In this document: positions 6,802 through 13,534 of the stretch, piece by piece
Numbering within the stretch: position 1 is the stretch's first letter
Layout: each line of letters opens with the position of its first letter
NCBI GenBank assembly: GCA_937936215.1
Contig: CALGWX010000009.1
Location: 1 to 13,534 of the forward strand
Direction of reading: 5' to 3'
DNA: 13,534 nt
DNA from: an uncultured Burkholderiaceae bacterium
Lineage (GTDB): Bacteria > Pseudomonadota > Gammaproteobacteria > Burkholderiales > Burkholderiaceae_F
Made by a program: the position numbers and the translations under genes
Notes under the pieces: generated by a model
Database searches by the model: none
What the model was told of the DNA's origin: nothing
Seen by the model: only the letters and a program-made list of their open reading frames with translations

Positions 6802-7224
6802 TCACCGCAGCGCGCCGGCCAGCCACTGCTCGAACTGCACCGCGGGCAGCGCGCCGCTGACGCGATCGAGGAGCCGGCCGTCGCGGAACACGGCCAGGGT
6901 CGGAATGCTGCGGATCGACCACTGCTGCGACAGTCCCGGATTGGCGTCGGTGTCGACCTTGGCGAAGAGCCACTCCGGATGCCGCGCCGCCGACTGGGCG
7001 AACACGGGCGCGAAGCCGCGGCACGGACCGCACCACGCGGCCCAGAAGTCGACGACGATCGGCCGCCGGCTGGCGGCGAGCGCCTCGGCGAAATTCTCGT
7101 CCGTCAGCGCCACCGGCGCACCGGCGAGCAGCGGGCGGCGGCAACTGCCGCAACTCGGCTCGTCGTTGAAGCGCTCGGCGAGCACGCGGTTCTTGGCGCC
7201 GCAGTGGGGGCAGGCAATGATCAT
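6802..7224 (-). CDS. trxC: Thioredoxin 2 (zinc-binding TrxC)
   Basis: This 140-residue cytoplasmic disulfide reductase is nearly identical in length to E. coli TrxC (139). The N-terminal zinc module has CPHC (Cys5, Cys8) and CGSC (Cys25, Cys28). The thioredoxin domain follows with FWAAWCGPCR (active cysteines 65 and 68) and the cis-proline at 109 in IRSIPTL. The ATG at 7224 gives MIIACPHCGA, so the zinc module begins directly; earlier in-frame codons encode no recognisable sequence. It is divergent from the pseudouridine synthase with only 39 bases between the two ATGs. No obvious Shine-Dalgarno or oxidative-stress operator is visible there. All functional residues are present. Confidence 0.93.
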   Translation of the reverse strand: MIIACPHCGAKNRVLAERFNDEPSCGSCRRPLLAGAPVALTDENFAEALAASRRPIVVDFWAAWCGPCRGFAPVFAQSAARHPEWLFAKVDTDANPGLSQQWSIRSIPTLAVFRDGRLLDRVSGALPAVQFEQWLAGALR

Positions 7225-7263
7225 GGCTGGGCTTGGAGGTTTACTCGTTAGCGATATGGGGCC

Positions 7264-8253
7264 ATGGCACCGGCCTTCAACGCCGCCCTTGGCGGGCGCG
7301 ATGGCTCCGGCATGACCGCAGGCGACCCCCGACGCAAGCACCGCGAGCGGGGCGCCGCCCCGTCGGCGCGCCCACCTCGCCGTGACGCCGCGAGAGGCGC
7401 CGCGGCGGCGCCAGAGGCAGGGAGCCGCGCCAGGCCGGCCGGTCGACCGTCCGCCCCGGAACCCCGAGATACCCCGGCGGGTACGGAGGCGCTGCCGCGG
7501 CTTTCCAAGCGGATCAGCGAGTTGGGGTTGGCCTCGCGGCGCGAGGCCGACGAGTGGATCGCCGCCGGCTGGGTGAAGGTCGACGGTCGCGTCGTCGACA
7601 CCCTCGGCGCGCGCGTGCGGCCGCAGCAGACGATCGAGATCGATCCGCGCGCCCGCCAAGCGCAGGCGCAGCGCGTCACCATCCTGCTGCACAAGCCGGT
7701 GGGCTACGTCAGCGGGCAGGCCGAGGACGGCTACCCGCCCGCGATCCGGCTGATCACGGCCGAGAACCGTTGGCCAGGCGACCGCTCCCCATTCGCATTC
7801 GACCGCGCCCATCTGCGAGGGCTCGCCGTCGCCGGGCGGCTGGACATCGATTCCACCGGCCTGCTGGTACTGACGCAGGACGGCCGCGTCGCGCGCCGAC
7901 TGATCGGCGCCGACTCGGCCATCGAGAAGGAGTATCTGGTTCGGGTCGAGTGGCCCGAGGCGCCGCGCGAAGGCCCGCCCCAGGAAATCTTTCCCGCCGA
8001 GCGGCTGCAACTGCTGCGCCACGGCCTGTCGCTGGACGGGGTGCGGCTGAAGCCGGCCAAGGTCTCCTGGCAAAACGAGAACCAGCTTCGCTTCGTGCTG
8101 CGCGAGGGGCGCAAGCGGCAGATTCGCCGCATGTGCGAGGCGGTCGGCCTGCGCGTCGTGGCGCTGAAGCGCGTGCGCATCGGCAGTGTGGTGCTCGGCG
8201 CATTGCCACCGGGAAAGTGGCGCTACCTGCGGCCGGGCGAGACCTTCGACTGA
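7264..8253 (+). CDS. Pseudouridine synthase of the RsuA/RluB/E/F family, RluF-like
   Basis: This enzyme isomerises a uridine of ribosomal RNA to pseudouridine. From the ATG at 7264 the protein has 329 residues. Residues 1-75 are a low-complexity Arg/Ala/Pro tail, 79-127 an S4 RNA-binding domain (LSKRISELGLASRREADEWI) and about 138-326 the catalytic domain. The catalytic Asp194 lies in GRLDIDSTGLLVLTQDG, and RKRQIRRMCEAVG is the conserved C-terminal block. EKEYLV and RRMCE resemble RluF most, which would point to 23S rRNA, but the exact site is not assigned. Start choice is uncertain: an in-frame ATG at 7312 gives 313 residues and leaves more room for divergent promoters. Neither start has a good Shine-Dalgarno. 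Confidence 0.9.
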   Translation: MAPAFNAALGGRDGSGMTAGDPRRKHRERGAAPSARPPRRDAARGAAAAPEAGSRARPAGRPSAPEPRDTPAGTEALPRLSKRISELGLASRREADEWIAAGWVKVDGRVVDTLGARVRPQQTIEIDPRARQAQAQRVTILLHKPVGYVSGQAEDGYPPAIRLITAENRWPGDRSPFAFDRAHLRGLAVAGRLDIDSTGLLVLTQDGRVARRLIGADSAIEKEYLVRVEWPEAPREGPPQEIFPAERLQLLRHGLSLDGVRLKPAKVSWQNENQLRFVLREGRKRQIRRMCEAVGLRVVALKRVRIGSVVLGALPPGKWRYLRPGETFD

Positions 8254-8289
8254 CGGCGCATCGCCACGCTACGGCCAAGCGCCGCGGAA

Positions 8290-8304
8290 GGGGCAGCCGG
8301 CCCC
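8290..8304 (+). terminator. Small GC hairpin after the pseudouridine synthase
   Basis: GGGGC (8290-8294) and GCCCC (8300-8304) form a 5-bp stem with a 5-base loop, 37 bases after the stop. There is no following T-run, so an intrinsic terminator is only a possibility. Confidence 0.25.
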
Positions 8305-8586
8305 GAACACGACCTGGCGCCGGGACGCTCCGGATCGGAAAGTCGGCCTCGCCACTAAAAGGAAAGGCACGAGCGACGCCGCAGCCACTTAGCGCGCGGA
8401 CGCCCGCGAGCGCCAACGCCGCGCCGCGCCATCGCCGGTTAATGTGAACGGTAAGCGCCGGATCGCGGTCCGCTTCCCGCCTCCACGCACGGGCCGTCGC
8501 TCGATCGCGGCAGGGGTCGTTCCGTTCGCCGCGCGGCTTGCCGGAGCAACGGGCGCGTGCCGGCACGATGGCCCACGCCGGCGCCG

Positions 8587-8603
8587 GCAGCCGCAACGGC
8601 TGC
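8587..8603 (-). terminator. Hairpin just after the EF-G paralogue
   Basis: GCAGCCG (8587-8593) and CGGCTGC (8597-8603) form a perfect 7-bp stem around CAA, 9 bases after the minus-strand stop codon. No U-tract follows on that strand, so it may act as a transcript-end stabiliser or only as a weak terminator. Confidence 0.35.
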
Positions 8604-8612
8604 GATGGCCGC

Positions 8613-10658
8613 TCAGTCTTCCTCTTCCTTGCGCTTGAACGCGGCGGCCAGCTGCTGCTGCACCGCCGGCGGCACCGGCTGATAGTCGGCCAGTTCCATG
8701 GTGTAACTGCCGCTGCCCTGCGTGATCGCTTTCAGCCTGCCGGCATAGCCGTCGAGTTCCGCCAGTGGCACCAGGCCCTGCACCAGCATCATGCCGCCGG
8801 CGAGGTTGCCCGTTCCCGTGACCTGGCCACGCCGCGACGACAGGTCGCCGGTGATGTCGCCCATCGCGGAATCCGGCGTCACGATCTCGATGTTGACGAT
8901 CGGCTCGAGCACGATCGGCCGCGCCTTCGGCAGCGCATCGAGCATCGCCTTGCGCCCGGCAGCGACGAAGGCGACCTCCTTGCTGTCCACCGGGTGGTGC
9001 TTGCCGTCGTAGACGGTGACGCGGATGTCGTGGATCGGATAGCCCGCCACGAACCCGGAGGCGAGCACCTCCCGCACGCCCTTCTCCACCGCCGGGATCA
9101 GGTTGAAGGGGATCACGCCGCCCTTGACCTGGTCGACGAACTCGAAGCCGGCGCCGCGCGGCAGCGGCTCCACCCGCAGGAAGACCTCGCCGAACTGGCC
9201 GGCGCCACCGGTCTGCTTCTTGTGCCGCGCGTGCCCCTCCGCCGGCGCCGCAATCGTCTCGCGGTACGGCACCCGCGGCGGCCGGGTGTCGATCTCGAGC
9301 TTGAATTGCGAGCTCATCCGCTCCAGCACGCTGCGCAGGTGCAGCTCGGTCAGGCCGCGCAGCACCGTCTCGTTGGTGACCGCATCGTGGTCGACCATCA
9401 GCGTCGGGTCCTCGGCCGACATCTTGCCGAGGATCTCGGAGATGCGGCCCTCGTCGCCGCGCCGGCGCGGCGCGATCGCCAGGCCGAACATCGGCTTCGG
9501 GAACTCCAGCGGCTTCATGCGGATGAAGTCCTCGTCGTGCGAGTCGTGCAGCACGCAGTCGAAGACGATGTCGTCGACCTTGGCCACCGCGCCGATGTCG
9601 CCCGGCACCATCTTCGCGACCTCGACGGTCTCCTTGCCCTGGAGCAGGAACAAGTGCCCCACCTTGAAGGCCTTCTTGCCCTCGCCGACATAGAGCTGGG
9701 TGTCCTTGTTGATCGTGCCCTGATGGACGCGGAAGATGCCGATCTTGCCGACATAGGGATCGTTGACGACCTTGAACACGTGCGCCAGTACGTGCTTGGC
9801 CGGATCGGGCTCGGAGCGGAACGACTCGGCGCCGTCGCCCTCGCCCTTGACGAACAGCGGCGGGTTGCCCTCGGTCGGATTGGGCAGGTGCCGCACCATC
9901 ACGTCGAGCAGGTCCTGCACGCCGGCGCCGGTGCGGGCGGAGGTGAAGCACACCGGGATCAGGTGCCCCTCGCGCAGCGCCTTCTCCAGCGGCCCGTGCA
10001 GCGTGGTCGGGTCGACGGCGCCTTCCTCGAGGTATTTCTCCATGGCCGCGTCGTCGACCTCGACCACCTGCTCCATCACCTTGCGGTGGACGTCGGCCAC
10101 CGAGAGGAAGTCGGCGGTGCCCTCGTCGTGGTCGAAGCAGTCGATCACGCGGCTGCCGCCGTCGGCCGGCAGGTTGATCGGCAGCACCTCCGGCCCGAAC
10201 GCCTCCTGGAGCTGCGCCAGCAGCGCCGGCAGGTCGATGTGCTCGTGGTCGATCTTGTTGACGATGATCATCCGGCACAGGTTGCGCGCCTTGGCCCACG
10301 CCATCATCCGCCGCGTCACCAGCTCGATGCCGGCGGTGGCGCTGACCACGACCGCCACCGTCTCGACCGCGTCGAGTGCGCCGATCGCCTGCCCGATGAA
10401 GTCGGGGTAGCCCGGCGTGTCGATCAGGTGGATGCGCGTGTTGCTGTAGTCGCAGTGCAGGATCGACGAGCGCAGCGAGTGCAGCGTGCTCTTTTCCTGC
10501 GGGTCGTAGTCGGACACCGTCGTGCCCCGCTCCACGGACCCCGGCGCGCCGATCATGCCGGCCTTGGCCAGCAGCTGCTCGGCCAGCGTCGTTTTTCCTG
10601 CCGCGCCGTGGCCCACCAGGGCCACGGTCCTCAAGTCCTCCGTCCGGTACTCAGCCAT
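8613..10658 (-). CDS. Elongation factor G paralogue (EF-G-like translational GTPase)
   Basis: This 681-residue translational GTPase keeps the full EF-G architecture. The G domain has the P-loop GHGAAGKT (16-23), switch-I RGTTVSDYDPQEK (44-56), DTPG (80-83), NKID (134-137) and SAR (240-242). Domain II begins around KHVLAHVFKVVNDPYVGKIG, and domains III-V follow through to SGSYTMELADYQPVP. The switch-I text differs from canonical EF-G (RGITI, then AAT-rich) and matches the shorter second-copy type. No ribosomal protein or tufA gene is adjacent, unlike the str operon that normally carries fusA. It is therefore probably a second EF-G with a specialised or unknown role. The ATG at 10658 is backed by a strong GGAGGA about 8-13 bases upstream. 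It ends in a charged KRKEEED tail. Confidence 0.9.
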   Translation of the reverse strand: MAEYRTEDLRTVALVGHGAAGKTTLAEQLLAKAGMIGAPGSVERGTTVSDYDPQEKSTLHSLRSSILHCDYSNTRIHLIDTPGYPDFIGQAIGALDAVETVAVVVSATAGIELVTRRMMAWAKARNLCRMIIVNKIDHEHIDLPALLAQLQEAFGPEVLPINLPADGGSRVIDCFDHDEGTADFLSVADVHRKVMEQVVEVDDAAMEKYLEEGAVDPTTLHGPLEKALREGHLIPVCFTSARTGAGVQDLLDVMVRHLPNPTEGNPPLFVKGEGDGAESFRSEPDPAKHVLAHVFKVVNDPYVGKIGIFRVHQGTINKDTQLYVGEGKKAFKVGHLFLLQGKETVEVAKMVPGDIGAVAKVDDIVFDCVLHDSHDEDFIRMKPLEFPKPMFGLAIAPRRRGDEGRISEILGKMSAEDPTLMVDHDAVTNETVLRGLTELHLRSVLERMSSQFKLEIDTRPPRVPYRETIAAPAEGHARHKKQTGGAGQFGEVFLRVEPLPRGAGFEFVDQVKGGVIPFNLIPAVEKGVREVLASGFVAGYPIHDIRVTVYDGKHHPVDSKEVAFVAAGRKAMLDALPKARPIVLEPIVNIEIVTPDSAMGDITGDLSSRRGQVTGTGNLAGGMMLVQGLVPLAELDGYAGRLKAITQGSGSYTMELADYQPVPPAVQQQLAAAFKRKEEED

Positions 10659-10745
10659 CGTCTCTTTTCCTCCTTGGCAGGCCGCACTTTAAGGCGGCGC
10701 GCCCGTCTCTCCAAACGCGCCGGCCCCCGCCGCCGTCGCCTCTGA

Positions 10746-10792
10746 CGCAGCGCAAAGTGCGCTGCGGCGCGGAAGCGACGGCACAATGCCGT
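10746..10792 (+). promoter_or_regulatory. Two tandem perfect hairpins before the FAD-GcvT gene
   Basis: The first hairpin pairs CGCAGCGCA (10746-10754) with TGCGCTGCG (10758-10766) around AAG: 9 bp, perfect. The second pairs ACGGCA (10778-10783) with TGCCGT (10787-10792) around CAA: 6 bp, perfect. They lie 28-74 bases before the chosen ATG at 10820, in the divergent gap to the EF-G paralogue. They could be leader RNA structure or operators. A CACAAT at 10782-10787 resembles a -10 box but lacks a good -35 partner. They do not match a riboswitch I know. Confidence 0.4.
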
Positions 10793-10819
10793 GCTGGGCT
10801 ACGGCGAAGGGGACGTCGG

Positions 10820-12877
10820 ATGGAGGGGCGCACGGAGGGGGCGGTGCCGTCGCACGCCCGCGTCGCGATCATTGGCGGCGTCATCTTGGGCTGCTCTGTC
10901 GCCTATCACCTGGCCAAGCTCGGCCAAACCGACGTCGTTCTGCTCGAGCAGGGCCGCCTGACCTGCGGCACCACGTGGCACGCGGCAGGGCTGGTCGGCC
11001 AACTGCGCAACCACGAGAGCATGACGCGCCTGATCCGCTACTCCACCGAGCTATATGCGCGACTGGAGGCGGAAACCGGGCTCGGTACCGGCTGGAAACA
11101 GTGCGGTTCGCTGGCGGTGGCGCGCACTGCCGACCGCATGAAGCAGCTGAAGCGCACGGCGGCCGTGGCGCGCGCGCACGAGGTGGCGTGCGAGTTGCTC
11201 ATCGCGGCCGAAGCGGGGCAGCGCTACCCGATCATGGAAACGCGCGACCTACACGGCGCCGTCTGGCTGCCGGGAGACGGCAAGGCGAATCCGGCCGACC
11301 TGACGATGGCGCTGGCCAAGGGCGCGCACAACGCCGGCGTACGGATCGTCGAGGGCCTGTGCGTTGTTGGCGCCACGCATGAGGTCGGCGCCCACGGGAA
11401 GCGGATCGCAGCGCTGCAGTGGCGCGACAAGCATGGGAACAACGGGACGATCGGCGCGCAGACCGTCGTGCTGTGCGGCGGCCAGTGGTCGCGCGCTCTC
11501 GGCCGCGAGCTCGGCGTCGCGGTGCCGCTGTTTTCCTGCGAGCACTACTACATCGTCACCGACCGGATCGAGGGCGTGACCCGCGACCTGCCCGTCCTGC
11601 GCGACCCGGACGGGTACGTGTACTTCAAGGAGGAAGTGGGCGGGCTGCTGATGGGGGGCTTCGAGCCGCAGGCCACGCCGTGGCTGCAGGCGGCCGCGCA
11701 CCGCGGCGGCATCCCGGAGCCCTTCGAGTTCCAGCTGCTGCCCGACAACTGGGACGCCTTCGAAATCCTGCTCGACAACGCCATCGTGCGCGTGCCGGCG
11801 CTGGCGACGGCGAAGATCAAGGCCTTTTACAACGGGCCGGAATCGTTCACGGCCGACAACCACTTCATCCTCGGCCCGGCGCCGGGCCTGGCCAATCTGT
11901 ACGTCGGCTGCGGCTTCAATTCGATGGGCATCGCTTCCGCCGGCGGCGCCGGCAAAGCGCTGGCGGAGGCGATCGTGCAGGGCGAGCCGACGTTCGACCT
12001 ATGGCCGGTCGACATCCGGCGCTTTGCGCCGTTTCAGGCCAACGAGCGCTGGCTGCCGGAGCGCGGCAAGGAAGTCCACGGCCTGCACTACCAGATGCCG
12101 TGGCCCAACCGCGAGCTCGAATCCGGCCGGCCGATGCGACGCTCGCCGCTGTATGCACACTTGCGCGAGGCCGGTGCCTGCTTCGGCACCAAGATGGGGT
12201 GGGAACGCCCGAACTTCTTTGCACCGACGGCGGCGCTGGCGCGGATCGAGTACGGCTGGGGCCGCCAGAACTGGCATCCATGGGTGGCGCAAGAGCATCG
12301 CGCCTGCCGCGAAGCGGTCGCTGTCTTCGACATGAGCTCGTTCGCCAAGCTGCTCGTCAAGGGGGCCGACGCGCACGCGGCGCTGCAGTACCTGGTGGCA
12401 AACGACGTGCCGCGCGTCCCCGGGCGCACCGATTACAGCGGCATGCTGAACGAGCGCGGCGGCTACGAGTCCGACCTGACCATCACCTGCATCGACCGGG
12501 ACGAGTACCTGATCGTCACCGGCAGTGCGCAGGCGGTGCGCGACCGCGACGTGATCGAGCGCACCCTGGCCACACTGCCGCGGCGGCCGAACTGCGCGCT
12601 CACCGATGTGACTTCGATGTACGCCATGCTCGCGGTGATGGGCCCGCGCTCGCGAGACTTGCTGGGCCGCGTGTCGACGGCGCGGTTCGACAACGAAGCG
12701 TTTCCATTCTCCGCCTCGCAACTCATCGACCTCGGCTACGCGACCGTGCGGGCCACCCGCCGCACCTATGTCGGCGAGCTGGGCTGGGAACTGTACGTGC
12801 CGGTGGAGTTCGCGAGTAAGCGTCACCTCCCGACCGTCTTGACGGCTGGGCCGAGGGCGGGTTTGGCGATCGCGTAG
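10820..12877 (+). pseudogene. Sarcosine/dimethylglycine dehydrogenase-like FAD-GcvT protein, truncated by an IS66 insertion
   Basis: Family members oxidatively demethylate N-methylglycines and pass the one-carbon unit to folate in the GcvT domain. Residues about 14-380 form the FAD (DAO) domain, with the probable covalent-flavin His54 in CGTTWHAAGLVG. A linker domain follows to about 440. The GcvT domain then starts (GWGRQNWHPWV, FDMSSFAKLLVKG) and stops at GELGWELYVPVEFA. The gene-derived part ends at 12815 (about 665 residues); the last 20 codons to the TAG at 12875-12877 are insertion-sequence DNA. Relatives usually have about 800-850 residues, so the C-terminal GcvT part is missing. The ATG at 10820 has AAGGGGA about 7 bases upstream; a GTG at 10757 would start inside a hairpin. 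The dinucleotide motif reads GGVILG instead of GGGVIG. Confidence 0.85.
12808..12815. repeat. Probable 8-bp target site of the first IS66 element
   Basis: GTTCGCGA directly precedes the GTAAGCG tip at 12816. IS66-family elements duplicate 8 bases on insertion, so this is the expected duplicated sequence. The second copy would lie beyond the window, so duplication is not demonstrated. Confidence 0.4.
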
Positions 12878-13215
12878 TGCTCGTCGCGGGCGGGGTCGTT
12901 GATCTCGTCGACGCGTGAACCGGTCTGTTGTGCGGTGGCGATGGCCGCGTCGAGGCGGCTCAACAGCGACGCGGCCGATTCGTTGGGGCGACGTCGCAGC
13001 ATGGCCAGCGTCTTGTGGCCGTCGTGCGCCACCGCGGCGCCGTGCACGGGCGCGATCGTGCCGAGCAGGATCTGGCCGCCCGCGTCGATCACTGCCTCGA
13101 CGTGGGCCAGGGCGCCTTCGTTGGGCTTCGGCGGTGCTGCCGCCGTCGGTCCCGGCTGGCCCGGCGCTAGGCCGCCAGGCGTTGCGGCTCGGGCACCTTT
13201 GCGGCGACGTTCCAT
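12823..13215 (-). CDS. Small protein encoded at the 3' end of the IS66 element (passenger ORF, function unknown)
   Basis: From the ATG at 13215 this frame encodes 130 residues and ends with a TGA at 12825-12823, inside the terminal inverted repeat. Residues 1-30 are basic and Pro/Gly/Ala-rich (MERRRKGARAATPGG). From about 30 the text becomes protein-like: PNEGALAHVEAVIDAGGQILL, then HDGHKTLAMLRRRPNESAASL and LSRLDAAIATAQQTGSRVDEIN. No transmembrane segment, zinc motif or catalytic signature is evident. The first 49 bases overlap the end of tnpC, so translation may be coupled; a later start near residue 30 is also possible. The space between tnpC and the element tip (351 bases) is much larger than in the second element (41 bases), which supports a true extra gene. 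I do not recognise a function. Confidence 0.6.
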   Translation of the reverse strand: MERRRKGARAATPGGLAPGQPGPTAAAPPKPNEGALAHVEAVIDAGGQILLGTIAPVHGAAVAHDGHKTLAMLRRRPNESAASLLSRLDAAIATAQQTGSRVDEINDPARDEHYAIAKPALGPAVKTVGR

Positions 13216-13395
13216 GGCAACAGCTCGTCGATGCGGTTGATCGGATGTTGCGCGATGCGGCCGAGCACCTCGCGCAGGTAGCCGTACGGCTCGATGCCGT
13301 TGAGCAGGCAGGTGCCGATCAGGCTGTAGATGGCCGCGGCGCGCTCGCCGCCCGCATCCGAGCCCGCGAACAGATAGTTCTTGCGCCCGAGCACC
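13167..13395 (-). pseudogene. tnpC: C-terminal fragment of IS66 transposase TnpC (first element)
   Basis: About 76 residues in frame read VLGRKNYLFAGSDAGGERAA, then AIYSLIGTCLLNGIEPYGYL, REVLGRIAQHPINRIDELLP and WNVAAKVPEPQRLAA, ending at TAG (13169-13167). This is the highly conserved C-terminus of IS66-family transposases (GRKN-FAGSD-GGERAA and NRIDELLPWN). The frame is broken at 13395/13396 by the tip of a second element, so the catalytic DDE part is separated and this copy cannot encode a whole transposase. Confidence 0.85.
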
Positions 13396-13534
13396 GTAAG
13401 CGTCCGCTCGCCGCACCTTGACGGCGGCGCCGGGTTTCAGGCTGCGAGCCGCTCGTCTCGCGCCAGTTCGCGCGCGTAGTTCCACGGCAGCAGTTCGCCG
13501 AGGCGGTTTACCGGCTGCTCGGCGATGCGCTCCA
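13396..13534 (-). mobile_element. Second IS66-family element, 3' end, inserted into the first; continues past the window
   Basis: It begins with GTAAGCGTC at 13396, the same nine-base tip as the first element, and shares CTTGACGG about 22 bases further in, with differences between. Its own tnpC C-terminus lies 41 bases inside, on the minus strand. The 8 bases before it (13388-13395, CGAGCACC) should be the target duplication. It has the same orientation as the element it interrupts, but its sequence is clearly different, so it is a related IS66 type and not a duplicate. Confidence 0.75.
13437..13534 (-). CDS. tnpC: C-terminus of IS66 transposase TnpC (second element), cut by the window edge
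   Basis: In frame from the window edge, 31 residues read ERIAEQPVNRLGELLPWNYA then RELARDERLAA, ending at TGA (13439-13437). This matches the RIA-HP-NRIDELLPWN terminus of IS66 transposases and aligns with, but differs from, the first element's RIAQHPINRIDELLPWNV. The rest of the gene lies to the right of the window, so it cannot be said whether it is intact. Confidence 0.75.
   Translation of the reverse strand, partial: ERIAEQPVNRLGELLPWNYARELARDERLAA

Larger units (their letters stand above)
8254..8612. other. Convergent intergenic gap, no gene recognised
   Basis: This 359-base stretch lies between the ends of the pseudouridine synthase (plus) and the EF-G paralogue (minus). I see no plausible coding region or RNA gene in it. 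It contains the two small hairpins listed separately, a 12-base palindrome GCCGGCGCCGGC at 8577-8588 and an A-rich patch (ACTAAAAGGAAAGG, about 8354-8367). A lone GTAAGCG at 8451 resembles an IS66 tip, but nothing else supports an element there. Confidence 0.6.
12816..13395 (-). mobile_element. First IS66-family element, 3' part, interrupted
   Basis: The boundary is the GTAAGCG tip (12816-12822) characteristic of IS66-family inverted repeats, placed exactly where the FAD-GcvT reading frame loses family similarity. Inside, on the minus strand, lie the C-terminus of a TnpC transposase and a small ORF that runs almost to the tip. The element is oriented with its transposase reading towards the disrupted gene. 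At 13396 a second GTAAGCG tip starts in the middle of tnpC, so the element is split by another insertion. The 5' part (tnpA, tnpB and most of tnpC) is not in the window. Confidence 0.8.

Noticed and set aside
8451..8457. GTAAGCG heptamer in the convergent gap, like an IS66 tip
   Set aside because: A seven-base match is expected by chance in this length of DNA and no transposase remnant lies nearby.
8538..10745. 735-residue plus-strand open frame opposite the EF-G paralogue
   Set aside because: Composition is His/Arg/Val/Asp repeats of an antisense frame; the opposite strand encodes all GTPase motifs.
10757..10819. GTG at 10757 as the start of the FAD-GcvT protein
   Set aside because: It lies in a hairpin loop, has no Shine-Dalgarno and adds 21 basic residues without homology; the ATG at 10820 has AAGGGGA at good spacing.
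12816..12877. The last 20 codons of the FAD-GcvT frame as a natural C-terminus
   Set aside because: They start at an IS66 tip and are the reverse strand of the passenger ORF; the GcvT domain is incomplete.

Overview
The window is GC-rich bacterial DNA, probably from a betaproteobacterium of Burkholderiales type. That placement is an inference from the composition, the dense gene packing, TrxC, an RluF-like pseudouridine synthase beside an EF-G paralogue, IS66 elements and a GGGGTCAGACTCC repeat. No rRNA, tRNA or CRISPR was seen.

Region 1 (297-6645, plus strand) is a compact run that looks like a catabolic operon. It holds a ketopantoate-reductase-family protein, an orphan family-5 solute-binding protein (ATGA overlap), a RelB/RelE-type toxin-antitoxin pair, an iron-type alcohol dehydrogenase, a PuuD-like gamma-glutamyl amide hydrolase and an aldehyde dehydrogenase. 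The last three enzymes fit oxidation of a gamma-glutamylated amino alcohol to a gamma-glutamyl amino acid, followed by release of glutamate. No gamma-glutamyl-amide synthetase (GlnA/PuuA-like) and no transporter permease or ATPase is visible. The toxin-antitoxin pair has its own sigma-70-like promoter, with a relO-like operator over the -10 box, and sits 5 bases before the dehydrogenase gene. A fragment of an unidentified divergent gene lies at the left edge.

Region 2 (6646-10658) is housekeeping-like. It contains a short imperfect-palindromic repeat just after the operon, trxC (minus), a pseudouridine synthase (plus) divergent from it, a 359-base convergent gap with small hairpins, and an EF-G paralogue (minus) with a good Shine-Dalgarno.

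Region 3 (10659-13534) holds a sarcosine/dimethylglycine-dehydrogenase-like FAD-GcvT gene that is cut off by an IS66-family element entering at 12816. Only the 3' end of that element is present: a C-terminal transposase fragment and a small overlapping passenger ORF. Its transposase gene is itself interrupted at 13396 by a second IS66-type element in the same orientation, which runs off the window. The FAD gene also lacks a conserved glycine of its dinucleotide-binding motif, so it looks like a decaying gene, although the missing 3' part may exist beyond the elements.
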